Below, in pieces: positions 1 through 8,002 of a stretch of DNA of 64,000 bases. Every line of letters starts with the position of its first letter. Position 1 is the stretch's first letter. The translations under genes were made by a program, and so were the position numbers. This DNA comes from Candidatus Defluviibacillus avedoerensis (lineage in GTDB: Bacteria > Pseudomonadota > Gammaproteobacteria > Burkholderiales > Burkholderiaceae_C): NCBI GenBank assembly GCA_016703665.1, contig JADJBS010000002.1:186001-250000 (forward strand). The letters run 5' to 3'. The notes beneath the pieces were generated by a model, which was not told the origin of the DNA, ran no database searches, and saw only the letters and a list, made by a program, of their open reading frames with translations.

Positions 1-93
1 TCAGATATGCCGGAACAGGCAATAAAGCTTAGAAATATCACCCGGATGGGCTCTGGCGCCATCCTGACCGAAGTGATGCGCGCCGCTACCTGA
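1..93 (+). CDS. Possible 3' end of a gene entering from the left edge
   Basis: An open frame runs from base 1 to a TGA at 91-93 and encodes about 30 residues rich in Arg, Ile and Thr. It has no start inside the window. I do not recognise the peptide. It could be the C-terminus of a gene lying to the left, or chance, since random open frames of this length are common. It lies opposite the decayed minus-strand partner gene that ends nearby. Confidence 0.2.
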   Translation, partial: SDMPEQAIKLRNITRMGSGAILTEVMRAAT

Positions 94-211
94 CGCTCGG
101 CACCGACTGCGTTGGCCGCAGCTGCCCCAAGGCTCGCTGCAGGTGGTAGGCATTGCGTTCGCACTCGCGCCACGCATCTTGCAGTCGAAGGGCAGAGGTT
201 GGGCTGTTCAC
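86..211 (-). pseudogene. Truncated HEPN-like partner of the MntA-type nucleotidyltransferase
   Basis: A GTG start at 211 overlaps the TGA of the upstream nucleotidyltransferase fragment (GTGA), a classic translational coupling. The 41-residue frame opens with an Arg/Glu-rich helical stretch (RLQDAWRECERNAYHLQRAL), which resembles the first helix of small helical proteins encoded directly after minimal nucleotidyltransferases in HEPN/MNT toxin-antitoxin-type pairs. After LRP the reading frame degenerates and stops at 86, so the protein is far shorter than the roughly 100 or more residues expected. The family link is from memory of gene order and helix pattern, not from a search. Either a frameshift or a real deletion ended it. 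Confidence 0.4.
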
Positions 212-511
212 AACAAGATGCCTGTTTGCTGGGCAATCTGGAAAATGGGTGGGCGCTCTTTTCGGGTCGGGTAGTCCAGCAGCACATCAATCTTTTGTTC
301 ACCAAGTTTCATTTGGAGCTTGGTGATCAAAGCGATTTCGGCGCGCATGATGGCGGATACATCCCGCTCACGGGTGGTAATCAGAAGGTCGATGTCCCCG
401 CCGCGTTTGCTGTCGTCAACCCTGGACCCGAAGGCGTACTTGTGCATCCGACCCAAAATTTTCGGCAACCGCGGCTAGAACGATGGCTTGTTGATCGGCA
501 GTGATGCGCAT
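208..511 (-). pseudogene. MntA-type minimal nucleotidyltransferase, frameshifted
   Basis: The C-terminal frame carries the nucleotidyltransferase-fold signature GSRVDDSKRGGDIDLLI, that is GS followed after nine residues by DxD, the metal and NTP-binding motif of MntA-like antitoxins that AMPylate their HEPN partner. A plausible start ATG at 511 opens a second frame (MRITADQQAIVLAAVAENFG) that runs up to the same motif and then stops. Joining the two frames just before FGSRVDD (near 437) gives a normal protein of about 100 residues. The gene is therefore interrupted by a one- or two-base indel. The partner gene follows with a GTGA overlap. Whether this is decay or sequence error cannot be decided here, because housekeeping genes elsewhere in the window show the same type of shift. 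Confidence 0.6.
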
Positions 512-585
512 GATCAGATTATTCCATGCTCAGCTTTGCGGCGACGTATAGACGATGGTGCATAAAAACCGGATGGGCAATTCGA

Positions 586-741
586 TCAATCGTTCAAACC
601 AGTGCAGCACCTCGCCCTAAAGGTCAAGGTGTCCCCTGGGCCGAGCGGGTACACGGTTTGACCGATATAAAAAGGCATGCCTTCGCCGCGCTTGACCAGG
701 TGGGTTGTTCCTGTGGGCACGTCATAGGTGCGAAAAAGCAT
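586..741 (-). pseudogene. Short coding-like remnant, unknown
   Basis: From an ATG at 741 a 51-residue frame (MLFRTYDVPTGTTHLVKRGE at its start) runs to a TGA at 586. The frame stays open upstream to about 828 without another start, with a smooth continuation (RALGTLSRVSRALGSTKT). Composition is protein-like, but I recognise no family. It is probably a fragment of a longer gene. Confidence 0.25.
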
Positions 742-839
742 GGTCTTGGTGCTGCCCAGGGCTCTGGAGACCCGGCTCAGCGTGCCAAGTGCACGTTCTG
801 GGGTGTTTATTTGACCTGCCCCGCTGTCTCATTTTTTAA

Positions 840-1064
840 AAAGGTTCCCAGTATGCAAGCATCTCTGCGAATGATTGTTGGCGCTGTCGCTTTTGCCACC
901 GGCGATGTCTTGACCTACAACATGATGGCCAATTCCTGGGCCAGGAATGGGAATGGGTCTATGCATCTGATGAAGCATTGGAGACGTTGGTGGTGCCAGG
1001 CATTGCGGTTGTCAAGGCATGCGAGCTGTCTCAGGGCCGTGCGCTGTTTCTGCGGCCTGCTTGA
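840..1064 (+). pseudogene. Coding-like remnant, unknown
   Basis: An open frame without a usable start ends at TGA 1062-1064. Its last 50 residues (for example GQEWEWVYASDEALETLVV) have a natural amino-acid mix. No homologue comes to mind. It is either the 3' part of a gene whose 5' part is in another frame, or chance. Confidence 0.2.
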
Positions 1065-1140
1065 CGGCTGCGAAATCACGAATTTTGCGAAGGATATTTG
1101 ATTGGAAACGGCTCAAGTGGAGATGAGCCGATTTTTCACG

Positions 1141-1794
1141 TTAACGCGCAGCGCGGCTTTGCTTGATCAGCGCGCTCACCACGGCCAGGGCCTGGTCTTC
1201 GCCTTTGGCGAGTTCTGGAGAGGTGAGGTATTTGCCGTCGACCACCAAGGTGGGTACGCCTTCGATTTGGTAGGCAGGGGTACTGGTTTGGGCTTGGCGG
1301 ACCTTGTTGGCAACCGTGAACGAGGCCATGGCTTGGGTCAATTTGTCTTTGTCTGCGCCTGCGGCTTGGCCCAGGGCGATCACGTCGGCATCAGAGGCGG
1401 CAGGTTTGCGGTCGACATGCAGACCTGAAAAAACCTTGGCGTGCACCGCTTCCGGCGCGCCCATTTGCTCCAGCGCGAAATAGAGCTTTTGCAAGGGCGC
1501 ATGGGCTGGCGACCAGGACACAGGCACGCGCCGGAAGTTGACCGTGGGTGGCAGGGTTTTGATCCAGGCCTGCAATTTAGGCTCGAGATGGTTGCAGTGC
1601 GGGCACCAGTAGCCGAAGAACTCAATCACCTCCACTTTGCCCGCCAAAGCGGGTGCAACCGGTTTGGCCAAAACGGCGTAATCTTTGCCAGCCTGGGGTT
1701 CGTTGGCGGCGCTGGCTGTGATGGGGGTCAAGCCCGTGAGAAGTGGCAGGAGCATGGGCAGGCCGCTGGCCAAGCCGAAGTTGCGTCGATTCAT
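1141..1794 (-). CDS. dsbA: Thiol:disulfide interchange protein DsbA
   Basis: This is a periplasmic disulfide oxidoreductase that donates disulfide bonds to exported proteins. The product is 217 residues from the ATG at 1794. I prefer that start over the one 18 codons upstream because it places MNRRNF directly before a hydrophobic signal segment (about residues 8-30, ending TASAA). The active-site CPHC is at residues 64-67 in the context EFFGYWCPHC. The cis-proline loop (GVPTLVV) lies in the C-terminal third. The length fits the DsbA family (about 210). It is encoded alone, after gene debris and divergent from the Bug receptor at 1907. The gap between the two is 112 bp and must hold both promoters. 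Confidence 0.92.
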   Translation of the reverse strand: MNRRNFGLASGLPMLLPLLTGLTPITASAANEPQAGKDYAVLAKPVAPALAGKVEVIEFFGYWCPHCNHLEPKLQAWIKTLPPTVNFRRVPVSWSPAHAPLQKLYFALEQMGAPEAVHAKVFSGLHVDRKPAASDADVIALGQAAGADKDKLTQAMASFTVANKVRQAQTSTPAYQIEGVPTLVVDGKYLTSPELAKGEDQALAVVSALIKQSRAAR

Positions 1795-1906
1795 GGATGG
1801 ATACATCAAGGGGTTGTGTGAACAGATGAGACTATCGCACAGCCGCAAAGTTCATTCCTGACCTAAACTCAGACCATTGACAGTCCTTTTGCTGGAGACA
1901 CTCCCC

Positions 1907-2878
1907 ATGAAATTTGCATCCCTTGTACTCACAGGCCTCACCGCTTGCGCATTTGCGGCAGGCTCGACAGCCTTCGCCCAAGGCTACCCCACCAAACCAA
2001 TCAAAGCCATCGTGCCTTTTGCCGCAGGCAGCGCAACTGACCAGATTGGCCGTGCCTTTGCCGCCAAGATGTCGGAGACCTTGGGTCAGGTCATCGTGAT
2101 CGAGAACAAGGCGGGTGTGAACGGCATGCTGGGTGCTGACGCGGTGGCCAAGTCGGCGCCCGACGGCTACACCATCATGATGGGTACCAACAGCACCAAT
2201 GCCGCACTCAAGAGCTTGATGAAGAAGCTCCCCTACGACCAGGACACGGCCTTCGCACCTGTGGCCTATCTGGGCTCGGTGCCGCTGATCATTGCGGTCA
2301 ACAACAATGTGCCAGCCAAGACCTTGCCCGAGCTGGTGGATCTGGCCAAAGCCAAACCCGGTGAGGTGACCTTTGCCAGTGCCAGCACGTCGCAACTGGT
2401 GTCTGCCAGCATGATGAACAGCATGGCCGGGATTCAGATGAACAACATCCCGTACAAGAGCGGCCCGGCTGCCATGACGGACTTGATCGGCGGTCAGGTG
2501 ATGATGTTCAGCGCTGACTTTGCTGTGACGCTGCCCCAGGTCAAGGCGAGCAAGATTCGGGGCTTGGCAGTGACGTCAGCCAAACGTTCAGCCGCCATCC
2601 CTGAATTGCCGACCGTTAACGAGGCTCTAGGCTTAAAGGACTATGAGCTGATTGCCTACTTTGCCATTTACGCGCCTGCAGGCACTCCGCCAGACATGAT
2701 TGCCAAACTGAATCAGGCAGCCAATGCAGCAGCCAACAGCAAGGACCTGCAGGAGAAGTTTGCGCCCCTCGGCTTTGCAGTAGAACCTGGCACACCGGAT
2801 GATCTGGCCAAGCGCGGTGCACGTGAAACCGCGAAATGGGCCAAAGCCATTCAAGACGCCAAGATCGAGGCTCAATAA
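1907..2878 (+). CDS. Bug/TctC family periplasmic solute receptor (receptor 1)
   Basis: A 323-residue periplasmic binding protein of the Bug (TctC, tripartite tricarboxylate transporter receptor) family. The ATG at 1907 is chosen because GGAGA lies just upstream and the first 25 residues form a clean signal peptide ending AFAQ; an in-frame ATG at 1877 would add a non-signal leader. The mature protein starts with the family pattern YPTKPIKAIVPF. The usual PPGGxTD ligand loop reads AAGSATD here, a deviation. Later family blocks are DGYTIMMGT, IPYKSG and DLIGGQV. No TctA or TctB membrane gene is nearby. It converges on gntR, with 7 bp of overlap at their 3' ends, so it may supply the ligand for the apionate operon opposite. 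The ligand is unknown. Confidence 0.88.
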   Translation: MKFASLVLTGLTACAFAAGSTAFAQGYPTKPIKAIVPFAAGSATDQIGRAFAAKMSETLGQVIVIENKAGVNGMLGADAVAKSAPDGYTIMMGTNSTNAALKSLMKKLPYDQDTAFAPVAYLGSVPLIIAVNNNVPAKTLPELVDLAKAKPGEVTFASASTSQLVSASMMNSMAGIQMNNIPYKSGPAAMTDLIGGQVMMFSADFAVTLPQVKASKIRGLAVTSAKRSAAIPELPTVNEALGLKDYELIAYFAIYAPAGTPPDMIAKLNQAANAAANSKDLQEKFAPLGFAVEPGTPDDLAKRGARETAKWAKAIQDAKIEAQ

Positions 2879-3585
2879 GTCAACTGACGGTAAAGCGCGT
2901 TCGCCCGCGTCAGGTGATCGCGCATGGCCTGGGTGGCTTTGTCCGGGTCATGCGCTGCAATGGCGTCCACAATGGCCTGGTGCTCGCGCAGGGTCAAGTC
3001 TTCAACGCCGGGGGCACGCACAATGGACTGGTAGTACTCGCTGGCCCAGTTGAACATGGCCTCCACGGTGGCTGAAAAAATCGGGTTACCGGTGATGGCA
3101 GCGATTTCGCGGTGGAACAGCATGTCGCGTTTGAGAAACTGGTCCAGCTCGCTCTGGCGGTGATCTTCCAGGCGTTGCTGTAGCCGCTCAACATCCTCCG
3201 CTGTAGCGCGCTCGGCAGCCATGCGTACCATGCCCATTTCAAGGAAAAGGCGGGCTTCTTTAAGATGGTCCAGCGTCTCGGGCTGCATGCGCAGCAGATG
3301 CTTGGCTCCTTCGGCCACCTGTCCCATCAGCAGCTTGGCGGTAGGCACCACCACGCGGGCCCGTTCACCGTGCGATATCTCCACAATGCCAGAGCGCGCC
3401 ATCTCCTGCAGTGCCTCGCGCACCGCCACGCGGCCCACGCCGTAGACCTCCATCAATTCCCGTTCAGAGGGCAACTGGTCGCCCACGGCCAGCGTGCCCG
3501 ACTCAATGCGTTGCATCAGGCGGTCGACCACGTCCTGATAGAGCTTTCGCCGCTGGATCTGCTCAACAGCTGTCACTGACACCAT
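2872..3585 (-). CDS. GntR family regulator, FadR/FCD type
   Basis: A transcription regulator with an N-terminal winged helix (LYQDVVDRLMQRIESG, QLPSERELMEVYGVGR, VREALQEMARSGIVEI) and a C-terminal all-helical FCD ligand domain. The metal or ligand-site histidines appear in LFHREI and in EHQAIVDAIAAHD...RDHL. The ATG at 3585 is used; an alternative ATG at 3600 adds five residues. Either start lies inside the 3' end of the oiaK-like kinase, so the two genes are translationally coupled and gntR is the last gene of the apnO-oiaX-oiaK operon. By its position it most likely senses an intermediate of that sugar-acid pathway and autoregulates the operon. The FCD family includes regulators of sugar acids and organic acids. 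The effector is inferred, not shown. Confidence 0.88.
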   Translation of the reverse strand: MVSVTAVEQIQRRKLYQDVVDRLMQRIESGTLAVGDQLPSERELMEVYGVGRVAVREALQEMARSGIVEISHGERARVVVPTAKLLMGQVAEGAKHLLRMQPETLDHLKEARLFLEMGMVRMAAERATAEDVERLQQRLEDHRQSELDQFLKRDMLFHREIAAITGNPIFSATVEAMFNWASEYYQSIVRAPGVEDLTLREHQAIVDAIAAHDPDKATQAMRDHLTRANALYRQLTY

Positions 3586-4960
3586 CGCGTACGTTCCCAT
3601 AAAAAGACACTGGGCCCAATTGTCCGCCTTTCAAGACGATCTCCAGGCCATCACGCTTGGCTTGAACAGACCAAGCTCGGCAAAGGGGGGCGCCGGGTGC
3701 GACAGCACTGGCCACCGTCAAGGCCTGAATGCCGAGGTGACTGGCCACGGCACCGGAGCTGTCGCCGCCCGCCACCACAATGCGCCGCACGCTGGAGCGG
3801 TCCAGTATTTGCCGCATGATTTCAGCCAAAGTCACGCCCAGCTTTCTGGCGGCGTCCTCGCGGGTGAAGCCTGCGGCTTTAGCGACAGCGTCAAAGCCGG
3901 TGACGGCAGGGTCGTCTGGCCCTTGTGCTGAAAAGACGACGGGTGACACGCCGTTCGAGAGTTGCGCCACCGCACCGCTGACCAGTCGTTCAATTTCTGA
4001 TTCCCATCGCGTCGCGTCCAGGCAGCTGGCCGTGTCAAGCCGCGCGATGTGAAAGCCGTTGTCGCCTGCCCACGCAATCTGCGCCGCACTCATGGGAGAG
4101 CAGCTACCGCTTACCACGGCAATGCAATCTGTCTTGGGTGTTGCTGGCAAGCTGGGCTTGGCGGGTAGCAAGCCCAGGCTGCGCCAGTAAGCAGTGAGGG
4201 CATATTGCAGGCCAGACGATGATGCCGAGAACAGGCCTTGCCCCCGGTTCTCCCACACCAGGCGGCCTGCTTCTACTTGTGTTGCTGCATCAGCCACGTC
4301 TACCATCACGACGGGGCGGTCTTCCGAGCGCAAGCTGTTTAAGCGCTGCTGCGCAGTACCTGCTGCGATCTGGGCTATGTCAATCAAGTCAATGCGCCGC
4401 GCAGTTTGCTTGGCCAGGTGCAGGCGCAAATCGCCCTCGTCCATGGGGGTAACCGGATGGCGCGACATGGTGGGGTGGCGGTCTATGCGGTACACCTCAC
4501 CCGCTGCTGCAGCAAACAAGTGGCCAAAAACCTGGTAGCGCTGTAAACGGGGAGCGCCAACGATCATGGGAGACCAGTTTTCGCGCACGAAACGCACACC
4601 CAGGTCAAGGGCTTGGCCAATGGAGCCCGTGGTGGGGGACGAGTCAAATGTCGAGCACACCTTGTATTGCTGGATCGGCGCATTCAGCGCAGCCAGGCTC
4701 TCAAGAGCCTGAGGCAAATGCTGCTGCATCCAGGCGGGCGACTGGCTACGCGAAAGCCCTGCCAGACCCACGCAACGCATGTGCTTGAAGCGGCTCAAAT
4801 CCTCAGCGCGTGGGGGCGCCAAAAAAAGTACCGTGGGCACACCGGCCGCTGTGAAGGCTTCCATCACGTCAGTGCTACCGGTGAAGTCATCACCGTAGTA
4901 GGTCAGAAGCAACCCGTCGGGCCATGTTGCATCTGCGCGTTCAGGCTGTGGCGTCGTCAT
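3563..4960 (-). CDS. oiaK: Four-carbon acid sugar kinase family (DUF1537); likely 3-oxo-isoapionate kinase
   Basis: A 465-residue kinase of the OtnK/DUF1537 family, which phosphorylates the terminal hydroxyl of branched or four-carbon sugar acids with ATP. The N-terminal substrate domain opens with YYGDDFTGSTD (residues 21-31, family signature). The C-terminal nucleotide domain carries GGDSSGAVASHL at about residue 398. It lies 15 bp after the RuBisCO-like gene and overlaps gntR at its 3' end. In the published D-apionate routes a DUF1537 kinase (OiaK) makes 3-oxo-isoapionate 4-phosphate, which the RuBisCO-like OiaX then cleaves. The neighbours here match exactly that set. DUF1537 kinases also act on threonate and erythronate, so the substrate is inferred from context. 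Confidence 0.8.
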   Translation of the reverse strand: MTTPQPERADATWPDGLLLTYYGDDFTGSTDVMEAFTAAGVPTVLFLAPPRAEDLSRFKHMRCVGLAGLSRSQSPAWMQQHLPQALESLAALNAPIQQYKVCSTFDSSPTTGSIGQALDLGVRFVRENWSPMIVGAPRLQRYQVFGHLFAAAAGEVYRIDRHPTMSRHPVTPMDEGDLRLHLAKQTARRIDLIDIAQIAAGTAQQRLNSLRSEDRPVVMVDVADAATQVEAGRLVWENRGQGLFSASSSGLQYALTAYWRSLGLLPAKPSLPATPKTDCIAVVSGSCSPMSAAQIAWAGDNGFHIARLDTASCLDATRWESEIERLVSGAVAQLSNGVSPVVFSAQGPDDPAVTGFDAVAKAAGFTREDAARKLGVTLAEIMRQILDRSSVRRIVVAGGDSSGAVASHLGIQALTVASAVAPGAPLCRAWSVQAKRDGLEIVLKGGQLGPVSFYGNVRDGVSDSC

Positions 4961-4975
4961 GTATCGAGAAAAAAG

Positions 4976-6217
4976 TTACCAAAAAGTCAATGCGCGTTGC
5001 AGCTCTGGGTGTTGATGCGCATAGTGGGTCAGCTCAGTGCCCTCAATGGCCGCATCCCAGGCCTGGCGCAAGGCCGTTACGCCTGCCGCCACACCGTCGG
5101 GGTGACCAAAAATACCGCCACCCGCCGTCACGATCAGGTCAGCACTGCCCACCGCCGCATAGGTATCGTGAGCTTGCAAGCCCGTCTGGGCAGAACTGAA
5201 CACCGGCACCACGGTCATGGGTTTGTTGTCAAACAACGGCTTCACAACCGATTGCGCAGCTTCCACCACCACGGCATCTGGTTCGCTGAACTTGTTGCGC
5301 AGGCCGTTGACATGCAGATGATCCACACCAGCCAAGCGCCAGATCTGTTGCCAGGCTGCAAAGTCCCAACCCAGTTGAGGGCTGCGGCTTAAATACCCCC
5401 ATCCCGCACGGTGCGCATGCAAGGGCAGGGCGCTGTGTTTGCGCAGTTCGGTCACGCCCACCAGGCCGACAGAATTCATGCAGACCATCACGCAAGTGCC
5501 ACCGTGCGCCAAAACCAGATCATGTCGGCGTTTCATCTGGTCCAGGTCGCCCGTGATGTTGAAGGCCACCATCGTCTTGCGGCCAGACTTTTGTGCAGCC
5601 TGGTTCACCACGCGCATCACACGGGTGACTCGTTCATCAAACGGACAGTGCGGACCATCAGCCTGTAATTCGTCGTCCTTGATGAAATCAATGCCACCAT
5701 CTACCAGCAATTGCACTTGCTCGGCAGTTTCGGTCGGATTCAGGCCTACGCTGGGCTTGATGATGGTGCCAATCAGGGGGCCGCTGCTCACCCCAGACAG
5801 TTGCCGCGTACCGCCCATGCCAAATGCCGGACCAGGGTAAGCCGCGGCAAAAGAGGGTGGCAATTGCATGTCCAGAATGCGCAGGCCAGACACCTGCCGC
5901 AACTCAAAGAGATTGCCCGCTACCGTGGACAGCAGGTTGGGCAGGCATGGGCCGATGTTCTCGATGGGCCATGACAGCTCCAGCTTGCATTGTGTGAAGA
6001 CCTTGGACCCCATGCCGCCCGGCAGGCTGGGTGTGGGTGCTGTACCCAAGACCTCCAGCTTTTCGACAACGGCGCCCGATCGCGCCTTGAGTTCTGGCGT
6101 TTCGTTGGCCAGCTTCAAAAAAGTACCGCTAGATTGCTCCCCTGCAATCACCTCTGCGGCGCGCAGTGGGTCGTCGCCCGTTTCCAGCCAATAGGTGGCG
6201 TGGATGCGTTCGCTCAT
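4976..6217 (-). CDS. oiaX: RuBisCO-like protein; likely 3-oxo-isoapionate-4-phosphate transcarboxylase/hydrolase
   Basis: A 413-residue RuBisCO large-chain homologue. The ATG at 6217 has GAGG about 10 bases upstream and follows the apnO stop by 11 bp; an ATG at 6232 would overlap apnO. It keeps GTIIKPSVGL (150-159, catalytic Lys position), the carbamylated-lysine and metal motif as DGGIDFIKDDE (173-183), HAHR (267-270) and the phosphate loop GGGIFGHPDG (367 region). No CbbS, phosphoribulokinase or other Calvin gene is near, so it is not a carbon-fixing RuBisCO. Its place between an ApnO-like oxidoreductase and a DUF1537 kinase matches the apionate pathway, in which OiaX splits the phosphorylated keto acid into 3-phosphoglycerate and glycolate. 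Family membership is certain; the reaction is inferred. Confidence 0.85.
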   Translation of the reverse strand: MSERIHATYWLETGDDPLRAAEVIAGEQSSGTFLKLANETPELKARSGAVVEKLEVLGTAPTPSLPGGMGSKVFTQCKLELSWPIENIGPCLPNLLSTVAGNLFELRQVSGLRILDMQLPPSFAAAYPGPAFGMGGTRQLSGVSSGPLIGTIIKPSVGLNPTETAEQVQLLVDGGIDFIKDDELQADGPHCPFDERVTRVMRVVNQAAQKSGRKTMVAFNITGDLDQMKRRHDLVLAHGGTCVMVCMNSVGLVGVTELRKHSALPLHAHRAGWGYLSRSPQLGWDFAAWQQIWRLAGVDHLHVNGLRNKFSEPDAVVVEAAQSVVKPLFDNKPMTVVPVFSSAQTGLQAHDTYAAVGSADLIVTAGGGIFGHPDGVAAGVTALRQAWDAAIEGTELTHYAHQHPELQRALTFW

Positions 6218-6228
6218 GGTGGCTAGCC

Positions 6229-7059
6229 TCAAGTAATGCGCTCAATGCTGTCGGCGATCTCTTGCCTGTCAAAAATCTGTTTCCAGTCGTCGCGCATCAG
6301 GCGCGGTTTGCCAAAGGTAATGGCCTTGTTGCAGGCGTCCGAGAACTGCCCGTGAATCTGTTTGAAGATCACCGCAGAGAGAATCGTCATGTGGCCGAGC
6401 AGAAAGTCGCGCGCTGCGTCCGCCGGCACGCCGCGAGCGACGACTTCGTCCATGGCCTCACGCATCACGTCCAGCAGGGTGGCGCACACGGTCTCTGACA
6501 AGCCGGGCTCCAGCAGCGCCATCTGTTCTACGGTAACGCGGTACGAGCGAAGGATAGGCTGGTAAATGGTCTTGGCAATGTCCTCGCCCAGCGCAAAGGC
6601 ACTGTCCGGCCCCTGCATCAGCGCGCTGACGACCGATTGAGGTGCTGTCACGCCACCAAAATAATCGGGCGAGCCAGGTGTGTGTACTTCTGGGCTGAAG
6701 ATGCTCGGATGGCAGGGATGGGCCACGAAGTAAGTCAGATCATCACGCTTGGGCAAATGGCCAGCAAAGGGCGCTGCGGCGTCCAGGGTCATCACCATGG
6801 TGCCCGCCTTGAGCTTGGGTGCAATGTCGGCAGCCAGTTTGCCGATCAAGGTGTCTGGCACGGCCAAGATGACCACATCCACACCATTCAGCGCGTCGTC
6901 CACGCTGACGCAGTCGATACCCAGTTCATCCTTCAGGCGCTTGCGGCCCACTTCGCCCACTTCCACATGGCGCACCTGATAGGCAGAGCCCATCAGGTTC
7001 TTGGACAGGCGAGCCCCCATTTTTCCGCCAGCGCCAAACAATGCAATCGACGTACCCAT
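6229..7059 (-). CDS. apnO: 6-phosphogluconate-dehydrogenase-like oxidoreductase; likely D-apionate oxidoisomerase
   Basis: A 276-residue NAD(P)-dependent enzyme. The N-terminal Rossmann loop is FGAGGKMGARLSKNLMGS (residues 8-25) and the C-terminal half is helical, like the 6PGDH C-terminal domain (MRDDWKQIFD near the end). An AGAGG stretch precedes the ATG. It is the first gene of the minus-strand operon and sits 11 bp before the RuBisCO-like gene. In D-apionate degradation an enzyme of this size and fold (ApnO) oxidises and isomerises D-apionate to 3-oxo-isoapionate, so the trio would convert apionate to 3-phosphoglycerate and glycolate. No apiose dehydrogenase or apionolactonase is adjacent, but an SMP-30 lactonase lies at 15.8 kb. 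The assignment rests on gene context and fold pattern recalled from the literature. Confidence 0.75.
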   Translation of the reverse strand: MGTSIALFGAGGKMGARLSKNLMGSAYQVRHVEVGEVGRKRLKDELGIDCVSVDDALNGVDVVILAVPDTLIGKLAADIAPKLKAGTMVMTLDAAAPFAGHLPKRDDLTYFVAHPCHPSIFSPEVHTPGSPDYFGGVTAPQSVVSALMQGPDSAFALGEDIAKTIYQPILRSYRVTVEQMALLEPGLSETVCATLLDVMREAMDEVVARGVPADAARDFLLGHMTILSAVIFKQIHGQFSDACNKAITFGKPRLMRDDWKQIFDRQEIADSIERIT

Positions 7060-7144
7060 AAAACCTCTGCAACTGATGTGATGGTCTGATGGTATGATGA
7101 GTTATGAATTGCCTTGCTAGGGAATGTACTTATGCGGGCCGAGA

Positions 7145-7889
7145 TCATGGATGCCAGGTTGACACCACCCGGGGTGTCTCATGCGATCGGCTACCTGCCA
7201 GCGCATAGGACAGTTTGTTGGCCGCATTGATGACGGCTGCGGCGTGTTTCTCCAACTCGCCTGCCCAAGCCGTGCGGTTGGGCCAGAGATGCACATGGAG
7301 CCCAGCAGTCGCCAGTTCAGGCCAAACACGGGAGCAGACACGCTACTGACTTCTGGCTCGCGCTCTCCTATCGACATGTGATAGCCGCGCTGGCGAATCG
7401 TCTCAAATTCGGGGCCTTGTTCGCCAGAGAAAGCCAGGATCACTTTGCCGGGTGCACCTTTGTTCAGCGGTAAACGCTCGCCGATCCTGACATGGTGACG
7501 CACGGCTTGCGCACCTTCCACGCGGGAAATGCAGGCGCGGATGTCGCCCTCACGCACGTAAAACGAGGCGCTTTCGCCGGTCAGCGCGGACAGCGCCCGC
7601 AGGGTAGGTTCCACCACGTTATTGACATCAAACCCCGACTGGTAGCGCATACCCAGCCAGCCCGCAGCGGGGCCTAAGCGCCATTCGCCATCGTCGCACT
7701 GAACCATGTAGTCTGACAGTGCAAGAGTTCTGGCAAGCCTTAGCACGGTGGTTTTGTGCATGACGGTACGGCGGCTGAGTTCCGCTAGGCTGAGCCGACC
7801 TCTACCTTGAAGGCTTCCATGATCTGCAGTGCGCGGGTCACGGCGATGACGCCTGTGCCTGATTCCGTGGGGGCTTTTGTGGTTGCCAT
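7145..7889 (-). CDS. IclR family transcriptional regulator, two frameshifts
   Basis: Three frame segments join into one IclR-type regulator of about 248 residues. Segment one begins at ATG 7889 (MATTKAPTESGTGVIAVTRA), segment two holds the wing and most of the effector domain (LAELSRRTVMHKTTVLRLAR, GAPGKVILAF, PVFGLNWRLLGSMCISGP), and segment three supplies the end (ELEKHAAAVINAANKLSYAL), stopping at 7145. The breaks are near 7795 (a G missing before CGGCTC) and near 7275 (a G missing in GCG-GAG). It is divergent from the Bug receptor at 8003 and lies upstream of apnO, so it could regulate either. Given similar breaks in housekeeping genes I treat it as an intact gene with sequence errors. 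Confidence 0.75.
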
Positions 7890-8002
7890 GTTGCACAGCG
7901 TGAAACGCAGTTTGTTTCGTGAAACGCCATTGTATGGAATGAAACATCGCTCTACAGTCCCGCTCCACACCCCGTACCCCTGCGGACAAGGAGACAAAAT
8001 TC

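Larger units (their letters stand above)
512..1140. other. 629-bp stretch without a recognisable intact gene
   Basis: No convincing start-to-stop gene was found. Two short frames with coding-like composition are listed separately (586-741 minus, 840-1064 plus). The longer plus-strand frame at 526-1101 lacks family resemblance and switches composition several times, so I treat it as chance. The stretch looks like gene debris between the decayed nucleotidyltransferase pair and dsbA. Confidence 0.5.

Noticed and set aside
526..1101. A 191-codon plus-strand frame
   Set aside because: It crosses two different coding-like remnants on opposite strands, has uneven composition and no family resemblance. 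I treat the region as gene debris.
4976..6217. A functional carbon-fixing RuBisCO
   Set aside because: No small subunit, phosphoribulokinase or carboxysome gene is near, the sequence is short, and the context is a sugar-acid operon. It is a RuBisCO-like protein.
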